Positions 10,044 to 22,300 of a stretch of 64,000 bases of DNA are shown here, piece after piece. A program made the translations under genes and the position numbers. The stretch's first letter is position 1, and each line of letters opens with the position of its first letter. Under the pieces are notes generated by a model. That model worked only from the letters and a program-made list of their open reading frames with translations. It was not told the DNA's origin and ran no database searches. Source of the DNA: Lichenostomus cassidix (taxonomy: Eukaryota; Chordata; Aves; Passeriformes; Meliphagidae); contig CM039188.1 of the NCBI GenBank assembly GCA_008360975.2, forward strand, positions 28,485,944 through 28,549,943, given 5' to 3'.

Positions 10044-10295
10044 ACATCTGGAAAGCTGGGGTATGGAGATGCACACGGCTCAGAGTCCATCAACACAGGC
10101 AGGGACCCTGCCTTCACATCTGTGCCTCCAGAATGAACCAGACCTTTCTCCTTACTGTGCAAATAACAGGCTTTGGTCACCGACCAGTCCTGTCTTAAGG
10201 GATTCTCGCCCCTGAAGAGAATCCCATCTTCAAGTGGGGAAGCAGCCCGGCCAGTCAAGCAATTGTCCACGGCAGTGCCAGGCGCTGAGGCCCCT
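9821..10295 (-). other. ITGB5: ITGB5 3' UTR (probable minimum extent)
   Basis: This stretch follows the stop codon. Two candidate poly(A) signals lie in it on the minus strand: ATTAAA at 10043-10038 and AATAAA at 9826-9821. The more distal half (about 9821-10043) is an unclassified repeat also found 5' of exon 13. The true end could lie farther left; the human 3' UTR is of similar or greater length. Confidence 0.5.
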
Positions 10296-10391
10296 TCAGT
10301 CAACTGTACCGTTGTAAGACTTGTTGAGCTTGTTGAATGTGAACTCTACGTTATGCGTGGAAATAGGCTTTCGGTAGAGCGGGTTGGATGC
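10296..10391 (-). CDS. ITGB5: ITGB5 exon 15 (cytoplasmic tail, stop)
   Basis: The coding part is 96 bp: residues 769-799 and TGA at 10298-10296. It begins A-S-N-P-L-Y (the talin/PTB-binding N-P-x-Y motif), continues [13 protein letters not shown] and ends N-K-S-Y-N-G-T-V-D. The acceptor is CCAAAG. The 3' UTR continues to lower coordinates; its end was not established. Confidence 0.97.
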   Translation of the reverse strand, partial: ASNPLYRKPISTHNVEFTFNKLNKSYNGTVD

Positions 10392-13300
10392 CTTTGGAGA
10401 AAGGAGCAGACAAAAAGACAAAGGTGAGGAACAAAGTCTCTGTCATGGTTAAAATGTGCCAGTTTGGCGATAGCACTGTGTTTGGCTTTGAGTGAACTGA
10501 GCACTCAGACCCAAAAGTAGTGCTTTTTATGCAGATTCAGTCCCTCAGACCCACCTTCCACCCTACCTGCAGGCAGAGGTGCTGCTCTCAAATGCTGAGC
10601 ACCCCCACCCAAAGCCTCCCAGAAGGGCTCCCTCATAGACCTGACCAATCTGGCTGCCACTACAATCTCCCCTACCTCCTTCAGCCTCCAGCTCTGCTGA
10701 GAAACCAATGAAAAAACCAAAGGCTGGGTATGGTTTCACAGAGCATTTATAACTTGCCAAGGAGAAGGCAGTGTGACACGCTGGACCCTGAAGGCACCAC
10801 AGGGCATGGACACCTGCACCCCTCATGCCTGCCACCATTCTCCATCACTGCAGAGCCGTTTGCTTCCAGTGCATCCCAGCAGCAGCCCCACCCCAGGCTC
10901 ACCATTTCATATCTGGCCCGGGAACGTTCGCTCTGGAATCGGTCGAACTCCCGCCTGTCGTGAATGGTGACCAGCAGCTTCCAGAGCGCCAGCAGGATGA
11001 TGCCAATCAGCACCACGCTGCCAATCACTGCCAGCACGATCGTCACGGCGCTGGGGGCTGAGCTGCAGGCTGCCAATGAGGGAGGAAAGGTAATTAGCTC
11101 TGGTGAGAGTGTATCCTGGATCAGGATACCGGGATGTAGTGACTTGGACTGTAGCCACTGAGCAAGTGACCTCAGGGCAGCGCTAGCAGTCGTGGCAAAA
11201 TTTAAAAAAGCAACAGTCCCATCTGAAATCAAAGCTTTTTTTTTTTTAAATAAAAAAATTCCTGGCTAGAGGCAGGTCAAAGGGACACCTCTCATGGACG
11301 TCACCAGAGCTGGGATGTCATGTAGTGCTTTGGGAGGAGAGTAGCGCTGCAGTGCCACTGTCCAAAAGTGATGCAGGGTTTTAATGCCAGGTGACCCATG
11401 TGGGACACAGAGTGTTAAGGGGCCTCGGGCAAAAGCCAGCTCAGGTTCTCCCACATGGAGACAGGTGATCACTAAGGACTTTAAATAAGGACATTAACTG
11501 TCACCTAATCAACTGGTCTTTCAATTAACTGCAAGCTGCAGCACAAATGAAATTAAGCAAGCAGAATCTCACTCTTTCCCATATTGGCCTGAGCCTCAGA
11601 TGACTAGAGCAGAGCACAAGAAACTACTCCTGGATGCTTGCCAGCTTGTCCTGCAACACCACAAGGGGTTTTCTTTGAGCAACTGCATTGCACATGATTA
11701 AAATAATCTGGGAAGCACAGCTGTCTGCACAGCCTGGAGAGGGGAGCAGGGACACCCAGCCCTTACACTGCCTGGGTTGGAGCAAGCAACATAGAAATCC
11801 TTAGGTGGTACATCCAACATCCTGACTTAACCAGCAGCAGCAGCAGGTGTCCCCTTCTGATGTTTTTGCTCCCAGGAGCTGTATCTCAAAATCTAGCATG
11901 CTTTTTGCTACTTAAATAGGCTCCATTTAATTCAGCCTCCTAAAGCTCTACAACTACTTGCTATCAATGCTGATGGCTCAGATACACGTTTACTCTCACA
12001 GTTCTTTTTTACTAAGTTGGGAGCATTTGGAGCTGGGTTTCATTGCTGTAAAACACTTCAGTTTGAATCACCCTGGTTTATCTGCTCACACATGCAACCA
12101 GCCTTTCTGCGACCCGCCTGGGTCCCCAGCAGCCCATCACCTCTCCCAAGGCAGCCAGTGCTGTCAAAAAAGAAACCCAAGGGAGGGCCAACCTGGCTCT
12201 TTGAGGACGGTGAGGTTGGATTTCCCACTGGGAAGCTCCAAGTAGGTGAACTTCATGACGCAGTTGTTCACCGGGTAGGCGCAGAGGATCGCGTTCGGGT
12301 CATCTGTTTCTGGAAGCAGATGCAGAGTCACAGGATTTTATTTAGGGTTTTATACACATTAAAAAAAATCCTAAACGCTGCTGAACTTCTGTGTCCTGAT
12401 TTTTCACAGAAATGCTTCCAACACCCTCTGTTTTTTTAATATTATTCCCCCCTAACAACTTGCAATGGTGTGGGTTTCCTGATTTTGAACTAGTCACCCC
12501 ATCTAACAGGATATGTCTGATGTTGCAATACAGCACTCAGTTAATTTAGCTGGCAGGTTTCGTATTAGGAATTAGCACAGCTCTCCCCTGCAAGATAAGT
12601 AGGGCTTTCCAGGAATGCCTGGGAGCAGAGGAATGGGGAGTAAGCCTGGAAAGCTGCACAGTTTGATCACAACTCGTACAAATTGTAACAGAGCAGTGTC
12701 CAGGTTTACTGCTTGAGAAAATGTGGCGCTTGGCAAACATCGCATAGCAAACAGACTCAACCTCACACACACACATTCTTCCTTCATACAAGTCTGCTTT
12801 GGCAATAAATGCTGTTTTCCTCTTAATTTGCTAAATTTCTTGAAGAGTGGAAGGTGAAGGGAAAGCAAGGGGCACTGACTCAGACAGAGCCAGCAGCAGC
12901 AGCCCATGGCCAGCTTGTGCTCCAGCTGTACTGAATGACGCCAGCTCCGGAAACGGCTCAGAAATTTGTTTTTAAAGAGTGAGATAGAAAAGGAAAATGG
13001 GAAGGGGAGGAGGGAGTGATGGAGGGGGAAGGGAGGAGTTGGTTGCAAGGATGATGTGTAGATGTGGGAGTTACAAAAAATGAGAGGACTTTATTCCCAG
13101 GGCCATCCAGGCACTGTGTGTTTGTGTCTGACATAGCACAGCACCAGAGAGAGCCTGGTCGCTGTAAGGTGCTGCCTGAGGAAGGCTGCTTCACAGAAGC
13201 AATTTAAGATTGAGAAAAGCTATCACCTGAGGTTTGCAGATCTAGTTTAAGGGGTGATTTCAGCAGAGCCACTACCCTGCATGGCCACAGCTCGTCAGAT

Positions 13301-16300
13301 GTCCCCATTGCAGGGACAGTGTCTGGAGGGAGATGGGGAAGCATCTCTGGCTGTGACAGCAGCAACAGCTCTGCAGGCCTGCAAGGGCTGAGAGTTTTGT
13401 GGGACAGGAAACAGATTTGGGGACCCAGTGCTATTGGCTGGCAAATACACAGCCTTGTCTTAGGCACGTGGAAAGTGCTTCCCGCAGCTCTCATATCCAT
13501 GCCTGTCTGTCATGATGAAAAATGATCGCATTAATGACCACTGCTATGACAGCCCCTCAGCTCTCTCCTGTCTGTTTGTTTTTCCTTTCAATGCCCTTGA
13601 CCTGCATCCAGTTAAAAGATTAACATCCTCCATTTCAACAGCTGAGCTCAGATGCAGCTGCCCCTCTGCTGAGTCCTGACACGTTCCTGGTGTTGACAAA
13701 CCTCAGCTGTTCCTGCCCTGGGACAGGAAAACCTGTTCTACCTACACAGAGGTAGCAAAGCATGGGCTGGAAGAGTGCTGATTGTTACAAAGCAAAGTAC
13801 TAATTAGATTAATACAGATTAATCTTCCATGTTTCTTGACTAATGCCCTTTAAGTTGAGCAGCAAAATCTTAGTTCCTGTAGGTCTAGCTGCTTTCACTC
13901 CCATCATACAGATACAGTGAAAAAAGATACAGTGATTAAAGTCTCAATGGTTTCTGTTGATCTTCACTAGGTTTCAGAGATCACATGTCCACAAAGAGAG
14001 GTGTGAGGGCCCCACTGAGCTTTCAGGTCCACTGATGTGTACTGTTGCCAGGTTCAGCTCAGAGCTGGACCTGTCACACTCCTCTCATGTTGAAAGCTCC
14101 TCTCTGCAACTGTCAGGAATGCAAATATAATACTGCAGAACCAAAGCAGACCCTGCAGAGTCCAAAGCAAATCATACAAGTCTCCCATAAGGCAGCATTC
14201 TGGCTCGTGAATCCAATGATAGATGCCTCTGCTCAACAAAGCTTTGAAGCACTGGCTGCTCCCTACCCAGACTCAAAAGGCAGTTGGGATATTCCAAGCT
14301 GTGTTCATTGCAATTCAATATTTAAGAAGATCCCATCCTCCTCTGCAAGGACAATACAGATCTGTGTATTCTGTGACAAATATCAGCATTCTGCCTCTCT
14401 TATGCTAAATTATACAAAAGCACTTGAAAACCAGGATTTGGCCACATCTACCCCTGAAGAAGTCCATAGTCCACAGGAACTTTCTTTAGCAATATTTTGC
14501 TTTACCTCTTTCTCTAGCAGCCCAGATCTCCAAGCCACAGAGTGCCTTGAGCTCCCAAGAGCTCAGCACTGTGTGCAATCTGGTTGCAATAGTTTGACAG
14601 AATCATAAGGGTAATTCCCAAAAATGTCTTAAAGCAGAAATCTGTCTATTTTTTTCCTTTAAAAGCCATGCAGGGGGCTGAAAAACCACAGCCCAGCTTC
14701 ACCTTCCAGGGAGCAGTCAGAACAAAAGCTGGCTTTGCCATAATACATTAACCAGGCAGGAGGGACGAGTTTTGATTCCTGGTATTTACTGGCCAGCCAG
14801 GCATTAGAAAGGAGCTTTGTGTGTTTTGAACTTCCAAAGCTCTCGCAGTGTGATGATGCAGGTGCATCCCTGCTAAACTGCAGGGTGAATGGAGAGAATG
14901 AGAGCAAGTGTCCCAAAGGGAAAGGTAGGAAACTCCACTGGGCATAATTTAAAAGCTGGACACTGGATGTGAGAGAAGTCAATGGGAAAAACATCACTTG
15001 CAGGCAGCTTTGGAGGAAGGGAGCAAAGAGCTGAGCAAGGTACGGCACTCCCACCTCTATAAACTATGGGAAAAGGAGGAAATGCCAGATGCAGACAGTA
15101 ATTTATCCCTGCTTGATCTACATCACTCCCTCCAAGGGGTATTGCTAAGGCCAAGGTCAGGACTGTGATTAAATCTGTCACAAGTCTGGATCCCCTCTAC
15201 TCCCCTAAATAGCAACCAGGGACTCCCAGAATGGAACTTGAAAAGAAAAGGGAGAAAGTAATCTGCTGAGAGATGCACATGTGGGGTGACCTCTAGAAGA
15301 GGACATAAAGGGCAGGAGATTGCCAGGGGGACTTGCAGCAGTCAGTTCCACCAAAGCAGAACGCATTGTTTTCAAAAGAGCTTTGCTTTCTCTTATAAGC
15401 TCACTTCTCCCAGGATGAAACCTCAGAAGATTAGAAAATGCCTTTTTTGGGTGATACTTTGTCCTTTTGCACTCTCTCACGACTCGTCCCATCTGTCTCA
15501 TGACCTCATCCCACTCTCTTTGCTCCCTGCGCTGGCAGCAGTGGTTAGATGTGGTAAGATGTTATTTAAAATCAAGGAGGTTTTTACTCCAGTATGGATT
15601 ATAGCCCAGAGAGAGCATCATACATACCACATATACACACATGCATGCTACCTACACACATACCTTTCTAAATATCGGGAGTTCCCTGAAGCTTTCTTTA
15701 CAGGTATATCTTAGCCTGGTTAATAGTTCAATGCCACTGGCTCCCACCACCTGCAGTCCTGCTGCTGCCAACTTACCAAGAACATCCACAGTGGTGATGA
15801 TCTCATCCTTGCAGTGCTTTTGGCAGGTTTGGTTATCAGCCAGTCTTCCTGAGTTAAACAGCTTGCATTCAATACAATCCCTGCAGGAACACACACAGAG
15901 GAGAAGATCAGGCACATATCAGAAACTGCATGAAAATAGGGATTCACCCTTGGAAAGGGACTCCCTGCATGCTGGTCTAGAGGCTGCACATCTGCACCAC
16001 AAGCAAAGAGCAGCTTCAGGGCCAAGCATCTCCATAGCAAGGATGGATATTTTCTAGGGGTTGATTTGATGAAGGTGCAAAACACCTGGTAGGTTTGGGG
16101 TCTGTTTGCCCTTTGGATGTCAGGAGCTACATGACAGCTACTGCAAAATCCATCCTGCCTGAGATCAAGGCAGGCAGCCCTGCTGCTCTGTGCTAGTCTG
16201 AGGCTGATGCCTGGGGCATCTCCATTGCTGTGAGGCAGGGGCAGTGATTCTAGTCCTACCCTCCTCTGCAGCTCACAGACATCTGCAGCTCACAGACATC

Positions 16301-19300
16301 TGCAGCTCAGAGTGCAGCAAAACTGGGGTTGCAATGCCTCTCCTGCACAGTGGGACAACACTGGAAATGAACAGGGACATGAATCTCCATGAGGACTTGG
16401 GCAGCAACACTTGTTGCTGCTCTGCCTGGGATACTCTCTCAGGTTGCTTAGCACAGGCTTCTACCAGCAGCAGACTTGCCTGGGGCTGATCACACATTTA
16501 ACAAAGCAGGAGTAACTCCTCAGCTGAAAAGTCTCCCAGGAACCAAAGAGCTGCCCTTCCCACCAGCAAGAAATCCCTCCTGAACTGCTGGCGAGTACCT
16601 TTTAGTGCTACAGACACCTGGGCAGGTGGGACACTTCTCACAGGTCTCTCCGAAAGCCCCGGGCTCGGTGCACTGACACTTGCCGCAGACGCAGGCACCC
16701 CTGCCGCTGCACATCTGCCCGTCACTGGAAACACAGCTGTCCATCTCCGTGGAGCAGTTGCAGTTGTCCCCGATGTAGCCGGCGTGGCACTTGCACTCCC
16801 CGCAGTGACACTCCCCGTGACCTGGAGGCGAGAGCAGGGAGAGGTGTCAGCAGCATTTGGGGACAGCAATGGGGACTGTGGCGGGGAGGGACCAGCAGCC
16901 CAGCAGGAAGAGCTGCCAGAGAGACCTTACTGGGCAGAGCAACAAACAGGTGCTGATGGGAAACACATAAATACCAAATTAATATCTACATTTAGCAGCA
17001 AAAAATACCTACTCACTGCCCTTCCAGCTTCCCTCTATAGTCACTCAAGATAAATGGGCACCTCCCCCTTCCTAGTTTTGTATGAAATAATCTCTCTCTG
17101 TCTACATCAAGAGATATTAAGATGGGAATGAAGTAGTGCTTCCTTGCTGGTTTTGAGCCCAGGGTTTAGCACAAAAAGCCTAGCAGGTCACCCACTTCAT
17201 AAAGTATTTCCTTCCCTTTCTTATTAACAGTTTTGCTTAAGAAGTTCTCTCAAAACCTTGAAAAAAAATGTATCAAAAGCACCATTTCCTGCATCCAAAC
17301 AAGACTTCTATGTCCTAGCCAGAGCCATGAAGGTTGCTGGGACCAGCTCAGCTCCCACAGGGAGTAGCTCAGGGCAGCTCACAGCAGAGATGGATGAAGA
17401 AACCAATGCACTAAGGGCTCTCCTCTACTGAAGCATCCCCTTGAGGCTACAGGGTTTACTGAAGGGCTGAGAAAGTCAGCAGGCTCCCAGGCTGTCAGTG
17501 ACAGTAAGTGGAGTGGCTGTCCAGCGAGCAGCTGGTTTCAGAGAGGCATCCATCAGCTGGAGACTCCTCAAATTTCTCCTTGGTCAGTCCCTAGGAGAAG
17601 GGATGCCTTTGCAGGCGTAGTTTATAGAGCTGAAGGGTTTGTATACAAGGCTCATCAGCAACCTAATTACAGCTCAGCTTTTCCAGTGGAAACAGCCTCG
17701 AGCACCCCAGACAGGATAAATTATATACACATTCCTTTCATCGACACAAACCCGCTGAGCTCCCTGCCTCTCCCCCCGTGCCAAGATTACCAGAGGCTGT
17801 GGTCTGCCAAGCTGTATCCCTTGCCAAAAGTCATGGGAGCACCTTGTGTTTTACTAGGCATCTCGTATGTCCCAGCACATCACAAGTTGTCCTTCTACAG
17901 CCTCTTTTGCACTCCCATCGTTTGCTTTGGATCCAGCCTGCATAGTCAAACATTACTGGACAAAGGAGATTATGTTTGCAAGATCTCTAGAGGTGACCTC
18001 CTTCTGTGCCTACATCTGATGGAGATTAAAATCCCTTCCTTTGCCTGCCTTCACAATGACAGCCTTGCTCTTTCCCCAGACAGAAAGCTCTGGGTTCAAA
18101 CCCATGGGCACAGCTTCATCCACAACTGCTGCTGTAGAGTGAGGACTCCCAGGACCACCACTTCACAAGCAAACCAAATGGGGTCTGGCTTTTATTCACT
18201 GTTCATTCAAGGTGATTGGGCTCTCACACACAGCAGGTTTGGTGCCTCCATGGCAATGCATGTGTGCACATTAACTACAAACTATGGTTTTCTTAAATGG
18301 AAATTTCTTAAATTCTTAAATGGTATTTCAAGGAATCCAAAGCAGCTGGCAATTAGTAAATGTGCTCAGGCTTGAATTTGAACTGTGAGGGCCAAGAGAA
18401 GCAAGCTGATGGCATTCATATCACCCCTCAGTTCTCATAGGACACCAGATAATGCAGCACAAGATGTGACTCCAGAGGAAATCTGTCTCTAGACCATAAA
18501 ACAGTTCCATTTTTAAAGGCATCAGAGCTAGGTCATAGAAGGCTAGAAAGACTGCACATCCCTTCCAGCCCCTGGCAGGCTGGAGGTTGAGCCTGGAACA
18601 ACTTTCCCGGGGAAGAGAAATGGCCATTTTCAAATAATGCATCCTATTAAACCACTGTGATTGGAAAACTTAAGAAACAGCATCTTAAAGGATGTGGGTT
18701 TGTTATTGAAGGGGATGAAGAAAAAGCCATTCTGTATGAGGGTGACTAAGTGTGGGGTGTGAGCTTAAAATGTCAAAACACGTTGACATGTGTTTCCTGC
18801 CTCAGCCACACTGGCTCAGTATGCAAGAAGCGACTGAGTGGCTCAAGCTCATCATGGTGAATGTGCCAAGAGCAGGAGTTTCCATCTTGACCTTTAATGG
18901 CAAAGATGTCACAATCTTCACTGCTTCCACCAGCCTGAAAAAGTGGCCACTACTGCAAGCACCACAAGCATTTCTGGTGCCATCCATCTCCCACACAGCC
19001 TGAAGAGTGGAAAAACTCGGGAAATGGGAAACATTTGTTTTTCATATGGGCACAACAAGAGTCATTCCACTTCTCAGTGCCCACCTGGAGCACCAGAGGC
19101 GGGAATCCACTCCATCCTGCTGCTTGGGACCCAACCTGAGAGGAGCCCCAAGGCAATGTGGCAGAGAGACCTCTGGTGGCAGTGACCCAGAGCTGTGGTT
19201 TGCAGAGGGTGACCCAGCACTCACATTTTGCAGCACAGTGTGTGCCCATTCCCAGCCCCAGCTCTCCCACAGTCACACACAGTGCTGATGTGGCTAAGAG

Positions 19301-22300
19301 TCTCCGTGCCATCACGCCTGCAGGAAGCCTCCCACCACTGTGCCCATGATGAACCTGGTTTCACTTCCCAGTTTCATTTCCATGGAAATGTCCTCGAGGA
19401 GGGTGTGTTTCAAGACACCTCTGCACCAGCAGCAGTCTCGTGGTGCAGGACATCACCCTGCATTTTAACCCCCTTGAACCCTTTGAGTTTGCACATTCTC
19501 TGTTAAAGCTGGTTTGCTAAGCCAAAATACATCAATTATGTTCTCCAAACATAATAAGAGATGTTTTCTTCTGTTCCCATCCTTGAAATGAGACAAGCCT
19601 AGAAGTTTAAAAGATCCAAATCTAACTAGGAAATGAAATGCTCCCTCTGAATTTGATAATATACTTTCCAGCTAGCTCTTGACCATAGGCGGGGCTAACA
19701 CAAAACACATGTCAGGGAGGCTGCAGAAACCTGCTGGGAGGGTGTGCAGAGGAAAGCCATGCTTTTGTGGGAGAGCTGGGGCAGAGCTGTGCCTAAACTG
19801 AGCTTGACTAGTCTGGGATCCATCAGGGCAGGAGCCATGGGCTGCACTGCTGCTCCGAGGCACCTTCTTGCCAAGGAATGAACACAGGGTGGGCTGGGAC
19901 TCACTCTCTCCCCATCCCAAAACACATCCTGTCAACCACCCTCCTGTCACCCCAGCCTCCTCTGTCTCTCCTCCCCAGCTGCCCACCGGGTTGGCAGCCA
20001 CAGGCCAAACCCTCCCTGCCCTCAGCCTGGCACTGCACAAACCCAGCTTGGCACCCCCTCACCAGTGCTGTTTGTTGCTCCAGTCCCCAGGCAGGGTCAT
20101 TCCCAAATCGGGATAGCAGCTTCTGGCAGAAGCTTCCAGCCTGTGACCCTGAATTCATCCCAGGCTTCCTGACAGCAGGCTGTGACCCTGCTCAGTGGGA
20201 CAGCCCTGCTGCCCTCCACAATAACTGTCTGCATTTTAGGAATTACTCCAAGAGGTCTGAAACTCAATGCACTAGAAGCTCTGCCACCGGGGATTTTGAT
20301 AGAATATGGTTTTCCTAAAGCCTCCTACTTACAGGGATCACAAAGTTAGGCAGAAAATACCAGCTTTCTTTTGAAAGAAAAAACATGATCCCTGCTTTTA
20401 TGGAGAGGTAGAAAAAGTTTGAAAACAAGCTCCCTCCAGCATTCCTTTTTTCCCCATCTTTTAGAACGTTAAACTGATGCACCTAACACACAAGAAAAAC
20501 AAATCCTCATAATTTTTAAGCCAGTTTAGTGGTTTCTGAGCACTCAAGAGGAGAAAGATCATACCATATTTTGTTCCCATTAAATCAAGTCACTTATTTT
20601 TGTGCCTCTGTGCTCACATCCAGACTTGGGTCAGGACCTCCAAAAGGCTGTGCTTTTGTCATTTTTGGTTATTGGATCAACTAGTTTGAAATAGAAAAAA
20701 AAAAACACAGGAAAAAGAGGTAAGAGAAATAAGTTATAGCAAGCAATTTCCAGATTCTCCAGTGCCATCCCTTTAACAGGCCCTGGCTGCTGTGCCATCA
20801 CCCAGGGAGCCCCAGTGCAGAAGCCCCACTTAGTTTTTACTCCTGAGGGTGGATGTATCAAAAACATCTGTTTATGAGAGAAGAAGTCAAGCCCTTCTGA
20901 CACAGGGCACTACTTGAGCATCAGTTTTGCACCAGACCAGCCAATCTCTCAGCAAAAGTGCTCAGTGTCTGGGGGAGAGGCACTGTGAACAGCATATTTT
21001 GAGTGGGAGGAAGAAGGGCACCAGAAAAGGCTTTGAACACTTGGAAAACATAGGGCTTTTAATTTGGGAAAAGGCTAGGTTAAGACACAGTTCCTGCTTA
21101 GGCAAATAAATCATCTACTTGCCTAGGAATTTGTTTCCGTGGCTCAAAGCAGCCGGCGCTGCTCACCAAGAGGCCAGGCCAGGCCAGGCAGGGGCAGGCA
21201 GGCTGCTCACAGCACAGCTCAGGCCCATGGCACTGCCAGATGGTCAGCAGCCACAGGGACTCAGGGACAGCTCGGGAAATTTTAAACAGCAGGGATGGGT
21301 TTAGGATCCACCCCCTGGGTGATGCCAGGCTGGCAGGGAAAACAAGGGTGGCAGGTTGGCAGGAGCATCCCCAACCCTGGAGCCCATGGAGCATAACAAC
21401 CCCTTTGTGCTGAGGAGGGGACTGCATAAACACAGACAGACAAATGTCAAGGGTGCAAGGTTTCTGTGTAACCTCATCCCACTGCCTCCACTCACACCAG
21501 GAGAGAGCTTGCCCACACTCATTTGTCCACAACGCAATACTGAAGCAGCAAAATAAACACTAAGAGGTTAGTAATAAGTAAATAGTGCTTTTCTGAATGT
21601 TATTTATGCCAGACACCACGGATCTGTGCATCTTCCCATTGCAGTGGATATTTATATCCTGAAGCACACGGCTTTGACCAAGATTTCAGTCCTAGCACTG
21701 GCTGAGCTCACCTATCATCAAAAATAGCACTGGAGATGCAGAGTAATGAAACCAAAGACAAAGGAATAAAGGCAGGCTCAAGCTGCTAATTCAGCCATGG
21801 GTACCACAAACCCCATCACCAGCTGGACACTACTGCCAGCATCCCCCAGAATGCAGCACTGCCATTAAAAAAACACCCTCAGCATCCCAGTTTCTCACTC
21901 ACTTGGAAATTTCTGGGTTCAGTGAGAATTGGGCAAGGAAGACATGGTTTTGGAAACTGCTGGCTCATGCAGACAGCTGAAAGCAATCCGGGGCAGGCAG
22001 ATTTCCTGTGGCAGCCCTGGCCAGCCTTTCCTCATTTTCCTTCTCTCTGCTAAAGAAGTGGAGCTGAAACACAACCACGAGATACAACTGATGATCCATC
22101 AGAAAGCCAAAATGGGCAGTGAGAAGTCATTTCCTGAAAGAGATCTAAAGCTGCATTTCTTAAAATAAAGCCCTTTGTTTTTTTTCCCAAGTAAGCTCAG
22201 CACTCCACAAATCTCTTGACTTCTACTTACATTAGCTCCTCAGCCCAGCCTGCCACATGTGGCTTTTTGGATGGAGATGGGAATTGGAGCTTTTAGGTCC

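Noticed and set aside
18085..18110. GGGTTCAAACCC resembling a tRNA T-arm
   Set aside because: No acceptor stem, D-arm or anticodon arm can be built around it.
17686..18375. 229-codon plus-strand ORF in intron 10
   Set aside because: No recognisable domain; composition looks like translated intron.
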